From: Butyricicoccus sp. Marseille-Q5471
GTDB lineage: Bacteria; Bacillota; Clostridia; Oscillospirales; Butyricicoccaceae
Reading direction: 5' to 3'
Length of the DNA: 64,000 nucleotides
Assembly (NCBI RefSeq): GCF_951230135.1
Contig: NZ_CATNVC010000001.1
Span: 388,746-452,745 of the forward strand
Below, piece by piece: positions 1 to 7,670 of this stretch. A program made the position numbers and the translations under genes. How positions within the stretch are numbered: position 1 is the stretch's first letter; each line of letters begins with the position of its first letter. The notes below the pieces were generated by a model, which saw only the letters and a program-made list of their open reading frames with translations, searched no databases and was not told the origin of the DNA.

Positions 1-1184
1 TACATCAAATAATCCGCTGCATTGTAAGCAGCACCCAGAATACCGCCTGCCGCTGCGCCGCCGGCGATGTCGCCGATATTATAGCAGTCGTGGACGGTAA
101 CACCCTCCTTGACGGGTGCGCTGCTGGAGATAAATGCACCGATATTGCCTGCAATGCCGCCAACCGATCCCGCTTTGGCAGTCACCGAGCCGGTGTTGTA
201 GCAGCGGTCAAAGTTTTCACCGTAACCGAAGCCAACGCCGCCGAACACACCGCCGGTCACCACGCTCGAGCTGCTTGCCGTACTGACTATGGCGCCGGTA
301 TTATAACAGCCGCTGACCAGTGAATCGGCAGATGCCGCCCGTCCTAAATCACCTGCAACACCGCCGACATAGTTTCCGCCGCCTGTCACAGCTCCACTGT
401 TCCAGCAGTCTCGCATCTGAATCACGCCGCTGTCCAACCCGCCAATCACACCGCCGGTATAGTCGCCCGCACCCGTGATAACGCCCGTGTTGGAGCAGCC
501 GCTTACGTCCGCACCTGCATAGGGATTTCCGATCACGCCCGCGGTGTACCGCTTGCCGCCTGTGACCGCGCCGCTGTTCGAGCAGCCCATCACCTTGGTA
601 TTGTCCATGGTCAGTCCGGCAATGCCGCCGACAAAGTCTACCGCTGCCGTGCCCCTAACCGTGCCTTTATTTTTACAGTTTGACAAAACCGAGGCTTCGC
701 CTACGTAACCCGCGATGCCGCCGACGTTACCCGCTGCGGTCACATCGCCCAGATTGACACAGTTAGCCAGCGCCGAGCCGTCGCCCAAATAGCCGACCAG
801 ACCGCCGATATACTGCTTGCTCTGAACGCTTCCGTTCACCTTGAGATTGAAAATTTTAGCAGCGCCGGTATAGCCGAAAAGCCCCTGATACTGTTCCGAA
901 GCGTGAATTTCATAGCCGCTTACCATGTGCTCGCCGCCGCGGAACGTGCCCCGGAACGGGGTATTTTCCGTGCCGATCGGCACCCAGTCACCGCCCTTGA
1001 CGAGGATGTCGGCGGTTAGGCTGATTTTCTTGTTCGTAAAATTGACCGCCGGAATCGGCACTCCCTCTGCGTCTACCGCCGTTCCATTGACCAGAGAGGC
1101 CAGTCCGCACAACTCCATTTCCGTTGAGAGTTCAAAAGTCTCTTTTTCCGAATCCGCAGTATACCAAGCAATGTCACCGACCAT
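1..1184 (-). CDS. GLUG-repeat surface protein, truncated (continues past the left edge)
   Basis: The minus strand is open from an ATG at 1184 to the window edge, giving at least 394 residues. After about 60 residues of the module that usually precedes such repeats (WYTAD, ELCGLASLVNG, KKISLTADI), there are about nine degenerate repeats built on V/AGGIxGxxG followed by a C-x-N-x-G strand, typical of GLUG-type (PF07581) beta-solenoid surface proteins of Clostridia. There is no signal peptide. An in-frame TAA lies only four codons upstream of the ATG, and the protein begins in what is normally an internal module. I infer that the original 5' part, with its secretion signal, has been lost, possibly when the neighbouring phage-like DNA was rearranged. 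AAGGA 8-12 bases upstream could still allow internal initiation. The family call is firm; whether the gene is functional is doubtful. Confidence 0.6.
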   Translation of the reverse strand, partial: MVGDIAWYTADSEKETFELSTEMELCGLASLVNGTAVDAEGVPIPAVNFTNKKISLTADILVKGGDWVPIGTENTPFRGTFRGGEHMVSGYEIHASEQYQGLFGYTGAAKIFNLKVNGSVQSKQYIGGLVGYLGDGSALANCVNLGDVTAAGNVGGIAGYVGEASVLSNCKNKGTVRGTAAVDFVGGIAGLTMDNTKVMGCSNSGAVTGGKRYTAGVIGNPYAGADVSGCSNTGVITGAGDYTGGVIGGLDSGVIQMRDCWNSGAVTGGGNYVGGVAGDLGRAASADSLVSGCYNTGAIVSTASSSSVVTGGVFGGVGFGYGENFDRCYNTGSVTAKAGSVGGIAGNIGAFISSSAPVKEGVTVHDCYNIGDIAGGAAAGGILGAAYNAADYLM

Positions 1185-1293
1185 CTTCGTTCCTTATAAT
1201 CCTATACACAGCCATCGCCCCCTGTATTGTGATACTACGAGTACTTTGGGGATGAAGTGAATCTTACAAATATGTATGCCTAAATAACAACAG

Positions 1294-1315
1294 CCCCCGG
1301 CCAAACGGTCGGGGG
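1294..1315. terminator. GC-rich hairpin between remnants
   Basis: A 9-bp inverted repeat (CCCCCGGCC/GGTCGGGGG) with an AAAC loop. It lies downstream of the Abi-like remnant on the minus strand. The T-runs on both sides are weak, so termination is only plausible. Confidence 0.4.
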
Positions 1316-1381
1316 TATCTTTGCGTCTGGGGTCAGATTTGGACACCAGAGTTAAACGCAACCAGTGGAGTGCACTATATA

Positions 1382-1740
1382 TCATTGGTGTATCATCTGG
1401 TCTTCCAATAATACATCCCAACAATCTGGAAACCCAATCCTAATTCGCTGAACGAATTGGTGTCGATAAAATAAATCTTTCAGTTCTGCTATAAACTGAT
1501 GGCGTTCGCTGTTAGTCGGAAGCAGCTTATAAATAGCGAATACATATGCAAACGCACTTCGATCGTTGACCTTGGATTTTGTCGCCGCATCAAATTTAAC
1601 GGGAAATGGCAAACGTCGATTATAGAATCTTCCGCCGTGTGCGCTTATATTCCGAGCGATTACAGCACATTGCAGCCAGTTTTCGACGTACTTCCTATGT
1701 ACAGAGTAATATGTGTCTGTGTAGCCGTGGCGGGCGGCAT
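1382..1740 (-). pseudogene. Abi_2-family (abortive infection) protein remnant
   Basis: Reading the minus strand from about 1740 to the stop at 1382 gives the C-terminal part of an Abi_2/AbiD-AbiF-like protein. It includes a KYVENWLQ helix, the diagnostic N-I-S-A-H-x-G-R-x-Y-N-R-R motif (family consensus N-x-C-A-H-x-x-R), then a helical tail ending LLEDQMIHQ. No start codon or N-terminal half is present, and a TAG closes the frame at about 1818. The family members are HEPN-like phage-defence proteins of roughly 300 residues, so less than half is left. I see it as a relic beside other broken phage-related genes. A TTG at about 1612 could at best initiate a 76-residue product. Confidence 0.55.
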
Positions 1741-1886
1741 TTGTGGGGCCATTTACGTTATTAGAAAAAACATAGAAGATAGCCGTATGCGCCGGATTAA
1801 TCTTTCGGTTGCAAATCTAGCACACCAACGCGGTATTTCGTTAGGGGAAGCTAGAGCGATTATTGAACACGAAAAAACTAAGGCCG
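1697..1886 (+). other. Possible small membrane-protein fragment followed by a hairpin
   Basis: In the plus frame from the ATG at 1697 there is one hydrophobic segment (VCVAVAGGICGAIYVI) followed by a basic, amphipathic tail (about 45 residues, with RISLGEAR-like turns). This is natural protein composition, but there is no ribosome-binding site and no stop before the hairpin at 1882-1908 (GGCCGTCC/GGGCGGTC then T5). It overlaps the Abi remnant on the other strand, which suggests a recombination junction near 1700-1740. I do not recognise the protein. It is reported only as coding-like sequence. Confidence 0.25.
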
Positions 1887-1907
1887 TCCATTGTATGGGC
1901 GGTCTTT

Positions 1908-2431
1908 TTATGTGTCCGTATCGTTCTTTGCCGGTCGGTGCGCACGAATATAGATTTCAAGCAGATCAAATACCACTCCAACCGGAAGCATCATTGTCTC
2001 TTTTGCTCCCAGCCCATTTACTGCTCCGGGTCTGAGGTAGTGTGCTTTGCTCAGTTTTTCGTTCTTTTTTTGAAGTTCAGCAAGGCCGAGATCGGTTTCA
2101 TCCTCTACAATTTCGCGCTTGTACCCGTTTGTAATGGCGCTGATTACGCCTTGCCGCATGGCAATCACATCGTACGGTGCAGTCTTTACTCGCAGCATCC
2201 CCTCGTCGGGCACTTCGCTTTTATCATGTCCTTCGTAGCGTCTGGAAAGTTCGCCCTGTTCTGCAAGAATGCAAAACACGCGGCACAAATCAACAAATCC
2301 ATCCGCCGTGTTTTCATACACGACATCGCTCGGATTTTTATCACCGAACACCTCCTGCCTGCGAACATCGCATATCCGTTAAATAACAGATGATATTCTT
2401 TGCCACACACTTTAACCCTTACATCATTCAT
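1908..2431 (-). pseudogene. Phage tail assembly chaperone-like gene, frameshifted
   Basis: A GGAGG site at 2437-2441 precedes the ATG at 2431. The first frame reads MNDVRVKVCGKEYHLLFNGYA and then leaves the family pattern. From about 2352 the next frame continues with VFGDKNPSDVVYEN, LCRVFCILAEQGEL and a C-terminal LLEIYIRAH to a stop at 1908. The two halves join into one protein of about 170 residues if one base is restored near 2354-2362 (GCAGGCAGGAGG). Proteins of this layout sit between tail tube and tape-measure genes in Clostridia siphoviruses; that comparison is from memory of the family and the exact function is inference. No other tail genes are present, so this is a stranded, broken phage gene. 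Confidence 0.55.
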
Positions 2432-2510
2432 ATTTTCCTCCAGAAAGCATTACAGCTGAAGAAGCTGACTACGCCATAGCAAACCTTGAATAAGGCTGCG
2501 CGATGACAAA

Positions 2511-2545
2511 AATCCCGCCCCGGCGTAGCAGGCCGAGACGGGATT
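2511..2545 (-). terminator. Intrinsic terminator upstream of the integrase
   Basis: A 14-bp arm pair (AATCCCG.../...CGGGATT, two mismatches) with a 7-base loop. On the minus strand the stem is followed by TTTTTG, so it can stop leftward transcription. A second perfect 9-bp inverted repeat (GGGTACTGA/TCAGTACCC, 2551-2559 and 2574-2582) follows just ahead of the integrase gene and could be a regulatory or protein-binding site. Confidence 0.5.
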
Positions 2546-2625
2546 ACATAGGGTACTGAAAATTGCAACATCCTCAGTACCCCTATTTTACCATACTCAA
2601 TTGTGGAAAGAAAGGGGTTATTTTT

Positions 2626-3858
2626 ATGCCCAGAAAGAAAAACGAAGGGAAAAAGCTACATACCGCAACCTATTGGTTTGAGGGTAAGCGATATTATGTC
2701 AGGTCATCCGTCAGCCAGCGTGATGCAGACAAGAGAGCAGCGAAGGCGCTGCAGGAGCGCGAGGACGGGACTGCCGTCATAAAGGATGATATTAGGGTGA
2801 CGGACTACGCCTTGCAATGGGCGAAGACATATAAATCCACAACCGTGTCCGAAACTGTGTATAAGTCCTATGTTGCAAGAATCAACAACCATATCATTCC
2901 CGCGATTGGTTCATTACGGGTGCGCGATGTTCGCCCTACAAATCTGCAAGACATCATGAACAGTCAAGCCGGAATGTCAAAAACGCATTGCGACAAATTA
3001 ATCGTAACAATCAAATCAATATTTCGGCAAGCTGTAAAAGATAGTATCATTCGCCGCAATCCATCAGAAGACGTTAGCAGTCCAATGGCATCCGATGGAA
3101 CTCATCGCAGCATAACGGACGTAGAACGCACCAGCTTGCTGCGCGTTGCATCATCGCACCGTTTTGGCTTAGCGATAAAAATAATGCTCTACGTTGGTCT
3201 ACGCCCGCAAGAGGCGGTAGCGTTGAAGTGGTCTGACATCGACCGAGTAAACCAACGCGTAATGGTGCGAAAGGCGTTGAAGAAAGACGGGACCATTGGA
3301 GACCCAAAATCCGAATCCGGAAACCGGGATATTCCGATACCACCAGCGCTTTGGGAGTCGCTTCACTTCCCCGATAATCTGGACGAATATATATTGTTAA
3401 ATACGCATGGCACGCGATATGCTCACACAGCAATAAAGCGTGCGTGGGATTCGTTTCGATTTGACATGGATATTGATCTCGGAGCAGAGGTTCAGAAGGA
3501 TGATTTCGGAAATACGGTTTATGCAAAAAGAAAGCCGGTCGTGGTAAAGCATGCTATTACGCAAGACCTTGAGCTTTACTGTCTGCGGCACACGTACTGC
3601 ACCGACCTAGAAGCTGCCGGCGTTCCAATCAATGTAGCGAAGTATTTGATGGGACACTCGTCGATTACCCTGACAGCAAAAATTTATACCCACATGCGGG
3701 AAGATACTCTATCGGATGCCGCCGACAAAATCGCGAAAATAGGTGCAACAGTAGGTGCAACAGTAGGTGCAACAGTAGAAGGTACAAAAGGGGTCAAAAC
3801 AGTACAAAAGTTCGATGAAACCGATTACTCGGAAAATATAAAAATGGCAACTATATAA
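2626..3858 (+). CDS. int: Tyrosine recombinase / phage-type integrase
   Basis: A 410-residue site-specific recombinase that would integrate and excise a mobile element. The N-terminus is an Arm-DNA-binding-like domain (about 1-60, basic, with YWFEGKRYYV). It is followed by the SAM-like core-binding domain (about 65-150) and the catalytic domain, with box I Arg in LYVGLRPQEA, box II LRHTYCTDL and GHSS, and the nucleophile in IYTHM. In box II the usual first His of H-x-x-R is Tyr, as in many Clostridia phage integrases. ATG at 2626 is chosen because AAAGGGG lies 8-9 bases upstream; a TTG at 2563 lacks a site. The C-terminus carries three copies of a 12-base direct repeat (GATV GATV GATV, 3742-3777). 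The gene points at the tRNA-Val 3' end 54 bases downstream, the classic arrangement for tRNA-targeted integration. Confidence 0.93.
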   Translation: MPRKKNEGKKLHTATYWFEGKRYYVRSSVSQRDADKRAAKALQEREDGTAVIKDDIRVTDYALQWAKTYKSTTVSETVYKSYVARINNHIIPAIGSLRVRDVRPTNLQDIMNSQAGMSKTHCDKLIVTIKSIFRQAVKDSIIRRNPSEDVSSPMASDGTHRSITDVERTSLLRVASSHRFGLAIKIMLYVGLRPQEAVALKWSDIDRVNQRVMVRKALKKDGTIGDPKSESGNRDIPIPPALWESLHFPDNLDEYILLNTHGTRYAHTAIKRAWDSFRFDMDIDLGAEVQKDDFGNTVYAKRKPVVVKHAITQDLELYCLRHTYCTDLEAAGVPINVAKYLMGHSSITLTAKIYTHMREDTLSDAADKIAKIGATVGATVGATVEGTKGVKTVQKFDETDYSENIKMATI

Positions 3859-3866
3859 ATAGAAAA

Positions 3867-3903
3867 GTCCCAATAATCAAGCAATTAAGCCGATTATCGG
3901 GAC
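3867..3903. terminator. Bidirectional terminator between integrase and tRNA-Val
   Basis: A 12-bp stem with one mismatch (GTCCC-A-ATAATC / GATTAT-C-GGGAC) flanked by TTCTTTT on the plus side and TTTTCTATTT on the minus side. It can end both the integrase and the tRNA transcripts. Confidence 0.75.
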
Positions 3904-3911
3904 AATTCTTT

Positions 3912-3936
3912 TGGTGGAAGTTAACGGGCTCGAACC
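3912..3936. other. Candidate integration (att) site in the 3' end of tRNA-Val
   Basis: The 3' end of tRNA-Val (GGTTCGAGCC and the acceptor arm through CCA) is the usual crossover target for integrases encoded next to it. The integrase gene ends 54 bases away. The matching copy would lie beyond the left edge, so no duplication can be seen here. Confidence 0.35.
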
Positions 3937-3987
3937 GCTGACCCTCTGCTTGTAAGGCAGATGCTCTCCCAGCTGAGCTAAACTTCC
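3912..3987 (-). tRNA. tRNA-Val (anticodon TAC)
   Basis: The minus strand folds into a full cloverleaf of 76 bases: acceptor GGAAGTT/AACTTCC, discriminator A, and an encoded CCA at 3914-3912. The anticodon loop CTTACAA gives TAC, and the T-loop is GGTTCGAGCC. The 3' half (about 3912-3936) is the likely attachment site of the neighbouring integrase. Confidence 0.97.
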
Positions 3988-3989
3988 AT

Positions 3990-4064
3990 TGGTGACCCGT
4001 GGGGGAATCGAACCCCCGTTACCGCCGTGAAAGGGCGGTGTCTTGACCGCTTGACCAACGGGCC
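3990..4064 (-). tRNA. tRNA-Glu (anticodon TTC)
   Basis: A 75-base cloverleaf with acceptor GGCCCGT/ACGGGTC, anticodon loop CTTTCAC, T-arm GGGGGTTCGATTCCCCC and encoded CCA. Only two bases separate it from tRNA-Val, so the three tRNAs are surely one transcript. Confidence 0.97.
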
Positions 4065-4069
4065 GGAAC

Positions 4070-4146
4070 TGGTAGCGGTAACTGGACTTGAACCAGTGAC
4101 CTTCCGGGTATGAACCGGACGCTCTAGCCAACTAAGCTATACCGCC
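4070..4146 (-). tRNA. tRNA-Met, elongator type (anticodon CAT)
   Basis: A 77-base cloverleaf with acceptor GGCGGTA/TACCGCT (G-T closing pair), anticodon loop TTCATAC and encoded CCA. The first acceptor pair and D-arm match elongator rather than initiator tRNA-Met. An Ile2 (lysidine) identity is less likely but cannot be excluded by eye. Confidence 0.95.
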
Positions 4147-4234
4147 ATTCGTTTCTGGGCGTCGTCCGTTCGCCGGCGACATGTATTATTATACGACAGG
4201 GTTTGCGTAATGTCAAGGAAAATCATTAAAAAAT

Positions 4235-5005
4235 TTAAGAAATTTTATTCAAAACTTTTTCATAGAAATTCTCATCCCAAACATGTGTTTTCCGCAGTTC
4301 TTCGGCACTTTTCATGAAATATTGGTCTTCCACATATTCCCCGCGATCCGGCACCGGGTCGTCGAATGTACAATCAATATAGAAAGTGTGCCCATTCAGC
4401 CGTACGGCATTCCACCCATGATCCATTTTTTCCGAAGCAATATAAACCGCATCCAACCCCGCTGCTTCACACAGCATGACATAGGCACGGCCGTAACCCG
4501 CACAAACCGCTTTATGGTCCAAAAGTGCGCCGTCCGCCGCAAAGGGCGCGGTCGCGCCATCCTGCCGGTCTCCTTCGGCTGTTTGACTGTCGTAAACACA
4601 CAGTCGAATCAGCGCGTCATGCAGCGCACGCAGCTTCTCTACGTCGTCCATACCGCTCCTAATCTGCTCTGCCGCGATCTGCTGTGCATATTCCCATGCC
4701 TGACGCTGCCGCGCCGGACGCGACACCTCCACGCGCAGCTCAGCCGTGCCGTTGGAGCGTGTTGTACTATGTACCGAAAACGCATAGGGATAAATAGACT
4801 CAAGTGCGGAATAGACCTCGTTTAAATCTACGTCCTCGGCGCGGAAGGTCACCGTGTCCTTTCCCTCGCGCACAGCGGCCTCCAGCTGTATCGCAGCGTC
4901 AAACGGGTTTTGCACACGAGAAGCCGACAGGCGCGGATACATCCAATACAACGCGCCGCCGCCCAGAATCGCCAGTATGGCCAACGTCCGCAGTATGCGT
5001 CTCAT
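4235..5005 (-). CDS. Transglutaminase-like membrane-anchored protein
   Basis: A 256-residue protein with one N-terminal membrane segment (about 5-24, AILAILGGGALYW), so an exported domain tethered to the membrane. The C-terminal half has the transglutaminase-like cysteine-protease triad in order: Cys in AVCAGYGRAY (about 167), His in MDHGWNAV (about 195) and Asp in YIDCTFDDP (about 210). The middle region (about 45-110) resembles a small alpha/beta domain preceding the catalytic core. Such proteins in Clostridia are poorly characterised; they may act on surface proteins or peptidoglycan peptides. It is the last gene of the leftward run. No clear terminator follows; only an AT-rich stretch separates it from the tRNAs. 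Confidence 0.8.
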   Translation of the reverse strand: MRRILRTLAILAILGGGALYWMYPRLSASRVQNPFDAAIQLEAAVREGKDTVTFRAEDVDLNEVYSALESIYPYAFSVHSTTRSNGTAELRVEVSRPARQRQAWEYAQQIAAEQIRSGMDDVEKLRALHDALIRLCVYDSQTAEGDRQDGATAPFAADGALLDHKAVCAGYGRAYVMLCEAAGLDAVYIASEKMDHGWNAVRLNGHTFYIDCTFDDPVPDRGEYVEDQYFMKSAEELRKTHVWDENFYEKVLNKIS

Positions 5006-5076
5006 AGGCTCCTCCCTCCCGAAGACAACAAAGCGGACGACCAGTCCGGCGTCCGCTTTTGATTTTCACGATAGAA

Positions 5077-5862
5077 TTACATCAGCTTGACAGTATAGTA
5101 TACCGCCGTGATGAACAAATATGCCGCTGCAGCGCCGACACAGACCAAGTAAGCCGAAGCGCCGCCAAAAGCAGCCGCTGCAACCAGCACAGTCATAACA
5201 ATCGGGGTTGCCGTGAGCATGATATACGCATTCTTGCTCAACTGCAGCTCTGCCTTGCGGCCGAATAGCTCGATTTTACCCTTTTTCGCGCGAATGGCTG
5301 ACACCGCAGCCAGTTCAAGCACCACCATAACCGCCATTACTGCGACCGCCACATAGGCAACTGCACGCATATTCGACGAAATCAGCGCACGATGTACCAC
5401 CCAAGAAAGTGCTGCCGCTGCGCCGCAGTTAATCGAAACCACGAAAAATTCCGGTGCGTAGGAATGATAAATCAGATAATACACCGCCAGTGCCGGCAGG
5501 ATTACGTAAAACGCCTTGATCGGCGCAGTGCCGATAAAATTAATGATCGACAGCATGAGCACCATCACCACGCTGACAATCAGCACATTGCGGCCGCTGA
5601 GCACGCGGTTCTGTGCACTGCGCTTACCGCTGCGCTCCTGCATCATCAGATACAAGCTCCACAGTACGCCGAGCACACCCACTACAATCAGCGCCTTGCA
5701 AACCATCATGCCGACGGCCCAGGTGCTGCCATAGCCAATCAGGCGCTGGAGCACCATCAGCATCAGCACGCCAAGCAGGCAGATGCTGAATACACTGAGC
5801 ACCTTGTTTGTAATATATTCTTCCTGGCTGATCGGCTTGCTCTTGACATTGCTTTTCGCCAA
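5077..5862 (-). CDS. Polytopic membrane protein of unknown function
   Basis: A 261-residue protein starting at TTG (5862), chosen because GGGAGTTGAAGG lies just upstream and no ATG is available. A short basic N-terminus is followed by about seven hydrophobic segments (LSVFSICLLGVLMLMV, MMVCKALIVVGVLGVLW, VLIVSVVMVLMLSIINF, AFYVILPALAVYYLI, and three more towards the C-terminus) with a basic loop (RAKKGKIELFGRKAE) between the last ones. I do not recognise a family. It lies between rsmE and the transglutaminase-like gene in the leftward run. Confidence 0.8.
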   Translation of the reverse strand: MAKSNVKSKPISQEEYITNKVLSVFSICLLGVLMLMVLQRLIGYGSTWAVGMMVCKALIVVGVLGVLWSLYLMMQERSGKRSAQNRVLSGRNVLIVSVVMVLMLSIINFIGTAPIKAFYVILPALAVYYLIYHSYAPEFFVVSINCGAAAALSWVVHRALISSNMRAVAYVAVAVMAVMVVLELAAVSAIRAKKGKIELFGRKAELQLSKNAYIMLTATPIVMTVLVAAAAFGGASAYLVCVGAAAAYLFITAVYYTVKLM

Positions 5863-5885
5863 TTTCCTTCAACTCCCTCTACTCT

Positions 5886-6611
5886 TTACATGTTGCCGCC
5901 GGCATACATCACCGCGGCCAGCGCCGCAATGGGCGCGGTTTCACAGCGCAGGATGCGCGGGCCAAGCGAAACGCTTTTCAGCCCTGCCTGCGCGGCAGCT
6001 TCGGCTTCCCGGGGGTCAAAACCGCCCTCAGGGCCGATCAGCATGGAAACTGTTTGCCCGACGCCGCCCACAAGAGCGTCACGCAGACCGGTCTCCCGCT
6101 CATTTTCGTAAAAGAACAATGCGGTTTCACACTGTGCCGCCTGTTCGATGGCTTCTGCGACCGTTGCCACAGGTGCAACGCGCGGTAATATGCCGCGGCC
6201 GCACTGTTTGGCGGCTTCATCGGCAATCTTCTGCCAACGGACAACCTTTTTTTCCGTTTTATCCGGTCGCGACACGCAGTTTTTGGACAGATAGGGCACG
6301 ATTTCGTGCACGCCCAGTTCGACCGCCTTCTGCACAATCAGTTCCATCTTGTCGCCCTTGGGCAGCGCCATATAAAGCGTCACTCTGGTGTTGGGTTCGG
6401 CCATGCTGCGCATTTGCTCCAGCACACGGCATACAACCTCGCCCTCATCAATGGTCTCAATCACGCAGCTGTAGTCGACGCCCGCCCCATCGCAAAGCGT
6501 GACGCACTCACCCTCGCGCAGCCGCAGCACCCGGCCGGCATGGTGCGCATCCTCCCCGCGCAGGGTCAGCTTTCCATTCTCTGGAACGCCGGTTACAAAA
6601 AATCTAGGCAT
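5886..6611 (-). CDS. rsmE: 16S rRNA (uracil-1498-N3)-methyltransferase
   Basis: A 241-residue SPOUT-class enzyme that methylates U1498 of 16S rRNA using S-adenosylmethionine. The N-terminal PUA-like barrel (about 1-70) includes EDAHHAGRVLR. The C-terminal knot domain has KGDKMELIVQKAVELGV, the cofactor-binding LIGPEGGF and the terminal SLGPRILRCETA. Length is normal for the family. The ATG at 6611 has AAGGAG 7 bases upstream. It directly follows prmA, a pairing very common in Firmicutes. Confidence 0.95.
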   Translation of the reverse strand: MPRFFVTGVPENGKLTLRGEDAHHAGRVLRLREGECVTLCDGAGVDYSCVIETIDEGEVVCRVLEQMRSMAEPNTRVTLYMALPKGDKMELIVQKAVELGVHEIVPYLSKNCVSRPDKTEKKVVRWQKIADEAAKQCGRGILPRVAPVATVAEAIEQAAQCETALFFYENERETGLRDALVGGVGQTVSMLIGPEGGFDPREAEAAAQAGLKSVSLGPRILRCETAPIAALAAVMYAGGNM

Positions 6612-6672
6612 AGCAACTCCTTGATAACCTTTTCTATTCTAGCAAAAAACCACGGCTTTGGCAAGTGTACAT

Positions 6673-7644
6673 TCAGTGGACACACTTTTTCGCGGTAAAA
6701 GCGCTCCAATCGTCACTTTTTTCATATTTCTCAATACCGAACCCATGTTCTTCCAAGCTTGTCCGCACCTCATCCGCACGCTCATTGAGAATTCCCGAGC
6801 AAATCAGCATACCGCCTGCACACAGTTTTTCGGCAAACATCGGCGCCATGCCGATAATCACATCGGCCACAATGTTGGCAACGATGATGTCATATCCCTC
6901 ACCCAGACGGCCTGCAAGCGCAGGTTCGCGCAGCACGTCGCCGCAGAAGCCTTCCCCGATAGAAACCGCGTTCTTTTCCGCATTTTCCTGTGCGGTTTTC
7001 AGGCAGTTTTCGTCAATATCGACGACCGCTTCCACCTTTGCGCCCAGCATTGCGGCCGCGATGGCCAGAATGCCCGAGCCGGTTCCCATATCAAGCAGGC
7101 GGTCGCCCGGCTGCACGTTATCCTCGAGCGCTGCCATGCAAAGCTGCGTCGTGTCATGGCTGCCCGTACCGAAACTCGATGCCGGATCGATTTCCAGAAT
7201 GCGGCGGCCCTGCGCGTCGTCCACCGACTCCCACGAGGGTTTGATGAGAAAGGTCTTGCCAACCGGAAAGGGCTTAAAATACTGTTTCCAGCCCCATTCC
7301 CAATCCTCCTGACGGGTAAGCGCAGTCTCGGTCACCAGACGGCCCCAGGCGCTTTTCTCGTCACGCGCCTTGAGATTTTCGAGTGCCGCGCGCACGTCCG
7401 CAAGCTGCTTTGCGCCCGCAGCATCATCGGACAGGTAAATTTTCAGGCAAGTCTCCTGCGCGCGCTTTTCGCGCACGAGATCCTCATCTACATAGTCCCA
7501 ATAAATCTCGGTGTCCTGCAGAAATTCCTCAAAATCGGCTGCATCCTCGAGCACATAGCCTTCCACACCGTTGTCTTCCAGCAAAGCGGCGACCGGCTCT
7601 ACGCCGGCCGTCGTCGTATAAATCGTGACTTCCTTCCAGTCCAT
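6673..7644 (-). CDS. prmA: Ribosomal protein L11 methyltransferase
   Basis: A 323-residue enzyme that trimethylates ribosomal protein L11. The N-terminal substrate domain (about 1-120, starting MDWKEVTIYTT) is followed by a Rossmann methyltransferase domain with the AdoMet-binding LDMGTGSGILAIAA (about 183), the acidic VDIDENC and the NIVADVI motif. GGGAGG upstream supports the ATG at 7644. prmA-rsmE adjacency reinforces the call. Confidence 0.95.
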   Translation of the reverse strand: MDWKEVTIYTTTAGVEPVAALLEDNGVEGYVLEDAADFEEFLQDTEIYWDYVDEDLVREKRAQETCLKIYLSDDAAGAKQLADVRAALENLKARDEKSAWGRLVTETALTRQEDWEWGWKQYFKPFPVGKTFLIKPSWESVDDAQGRRILEIDPASSFGTGSHDTTQLCMAALEDNVQPGDRLLDMGTGSGILAIAAAMLGAKVEAVVDIDENCLKTAQENAEKNAVSIGEGFCGDVLREPALAGRLGEGYDIIVANIVADVIIGMAPMFAEKLCAGGMLICSGILNERADEVRTSLEEHGFGIEKYEKSDDWSAFTAKKCVH

Positions 7645-7670
7645 ACTGTTCCTCCCCTAATACGCCCGAG

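Noticed and set aside
3742-3777. CRISPR-like short repeat
   Set aside because: The repeats are 12 bases in tandem with no spacers and lie within a coding frame; no CRISPR array was seen anywhere in the window.
3877-4131. 84-residue minus-strand reading frame across the tRNA cluster
   Set aside because: It runs through three well-folded tRNA genes; its protein has tRNA-derived motifs and no ribosome-binding site.
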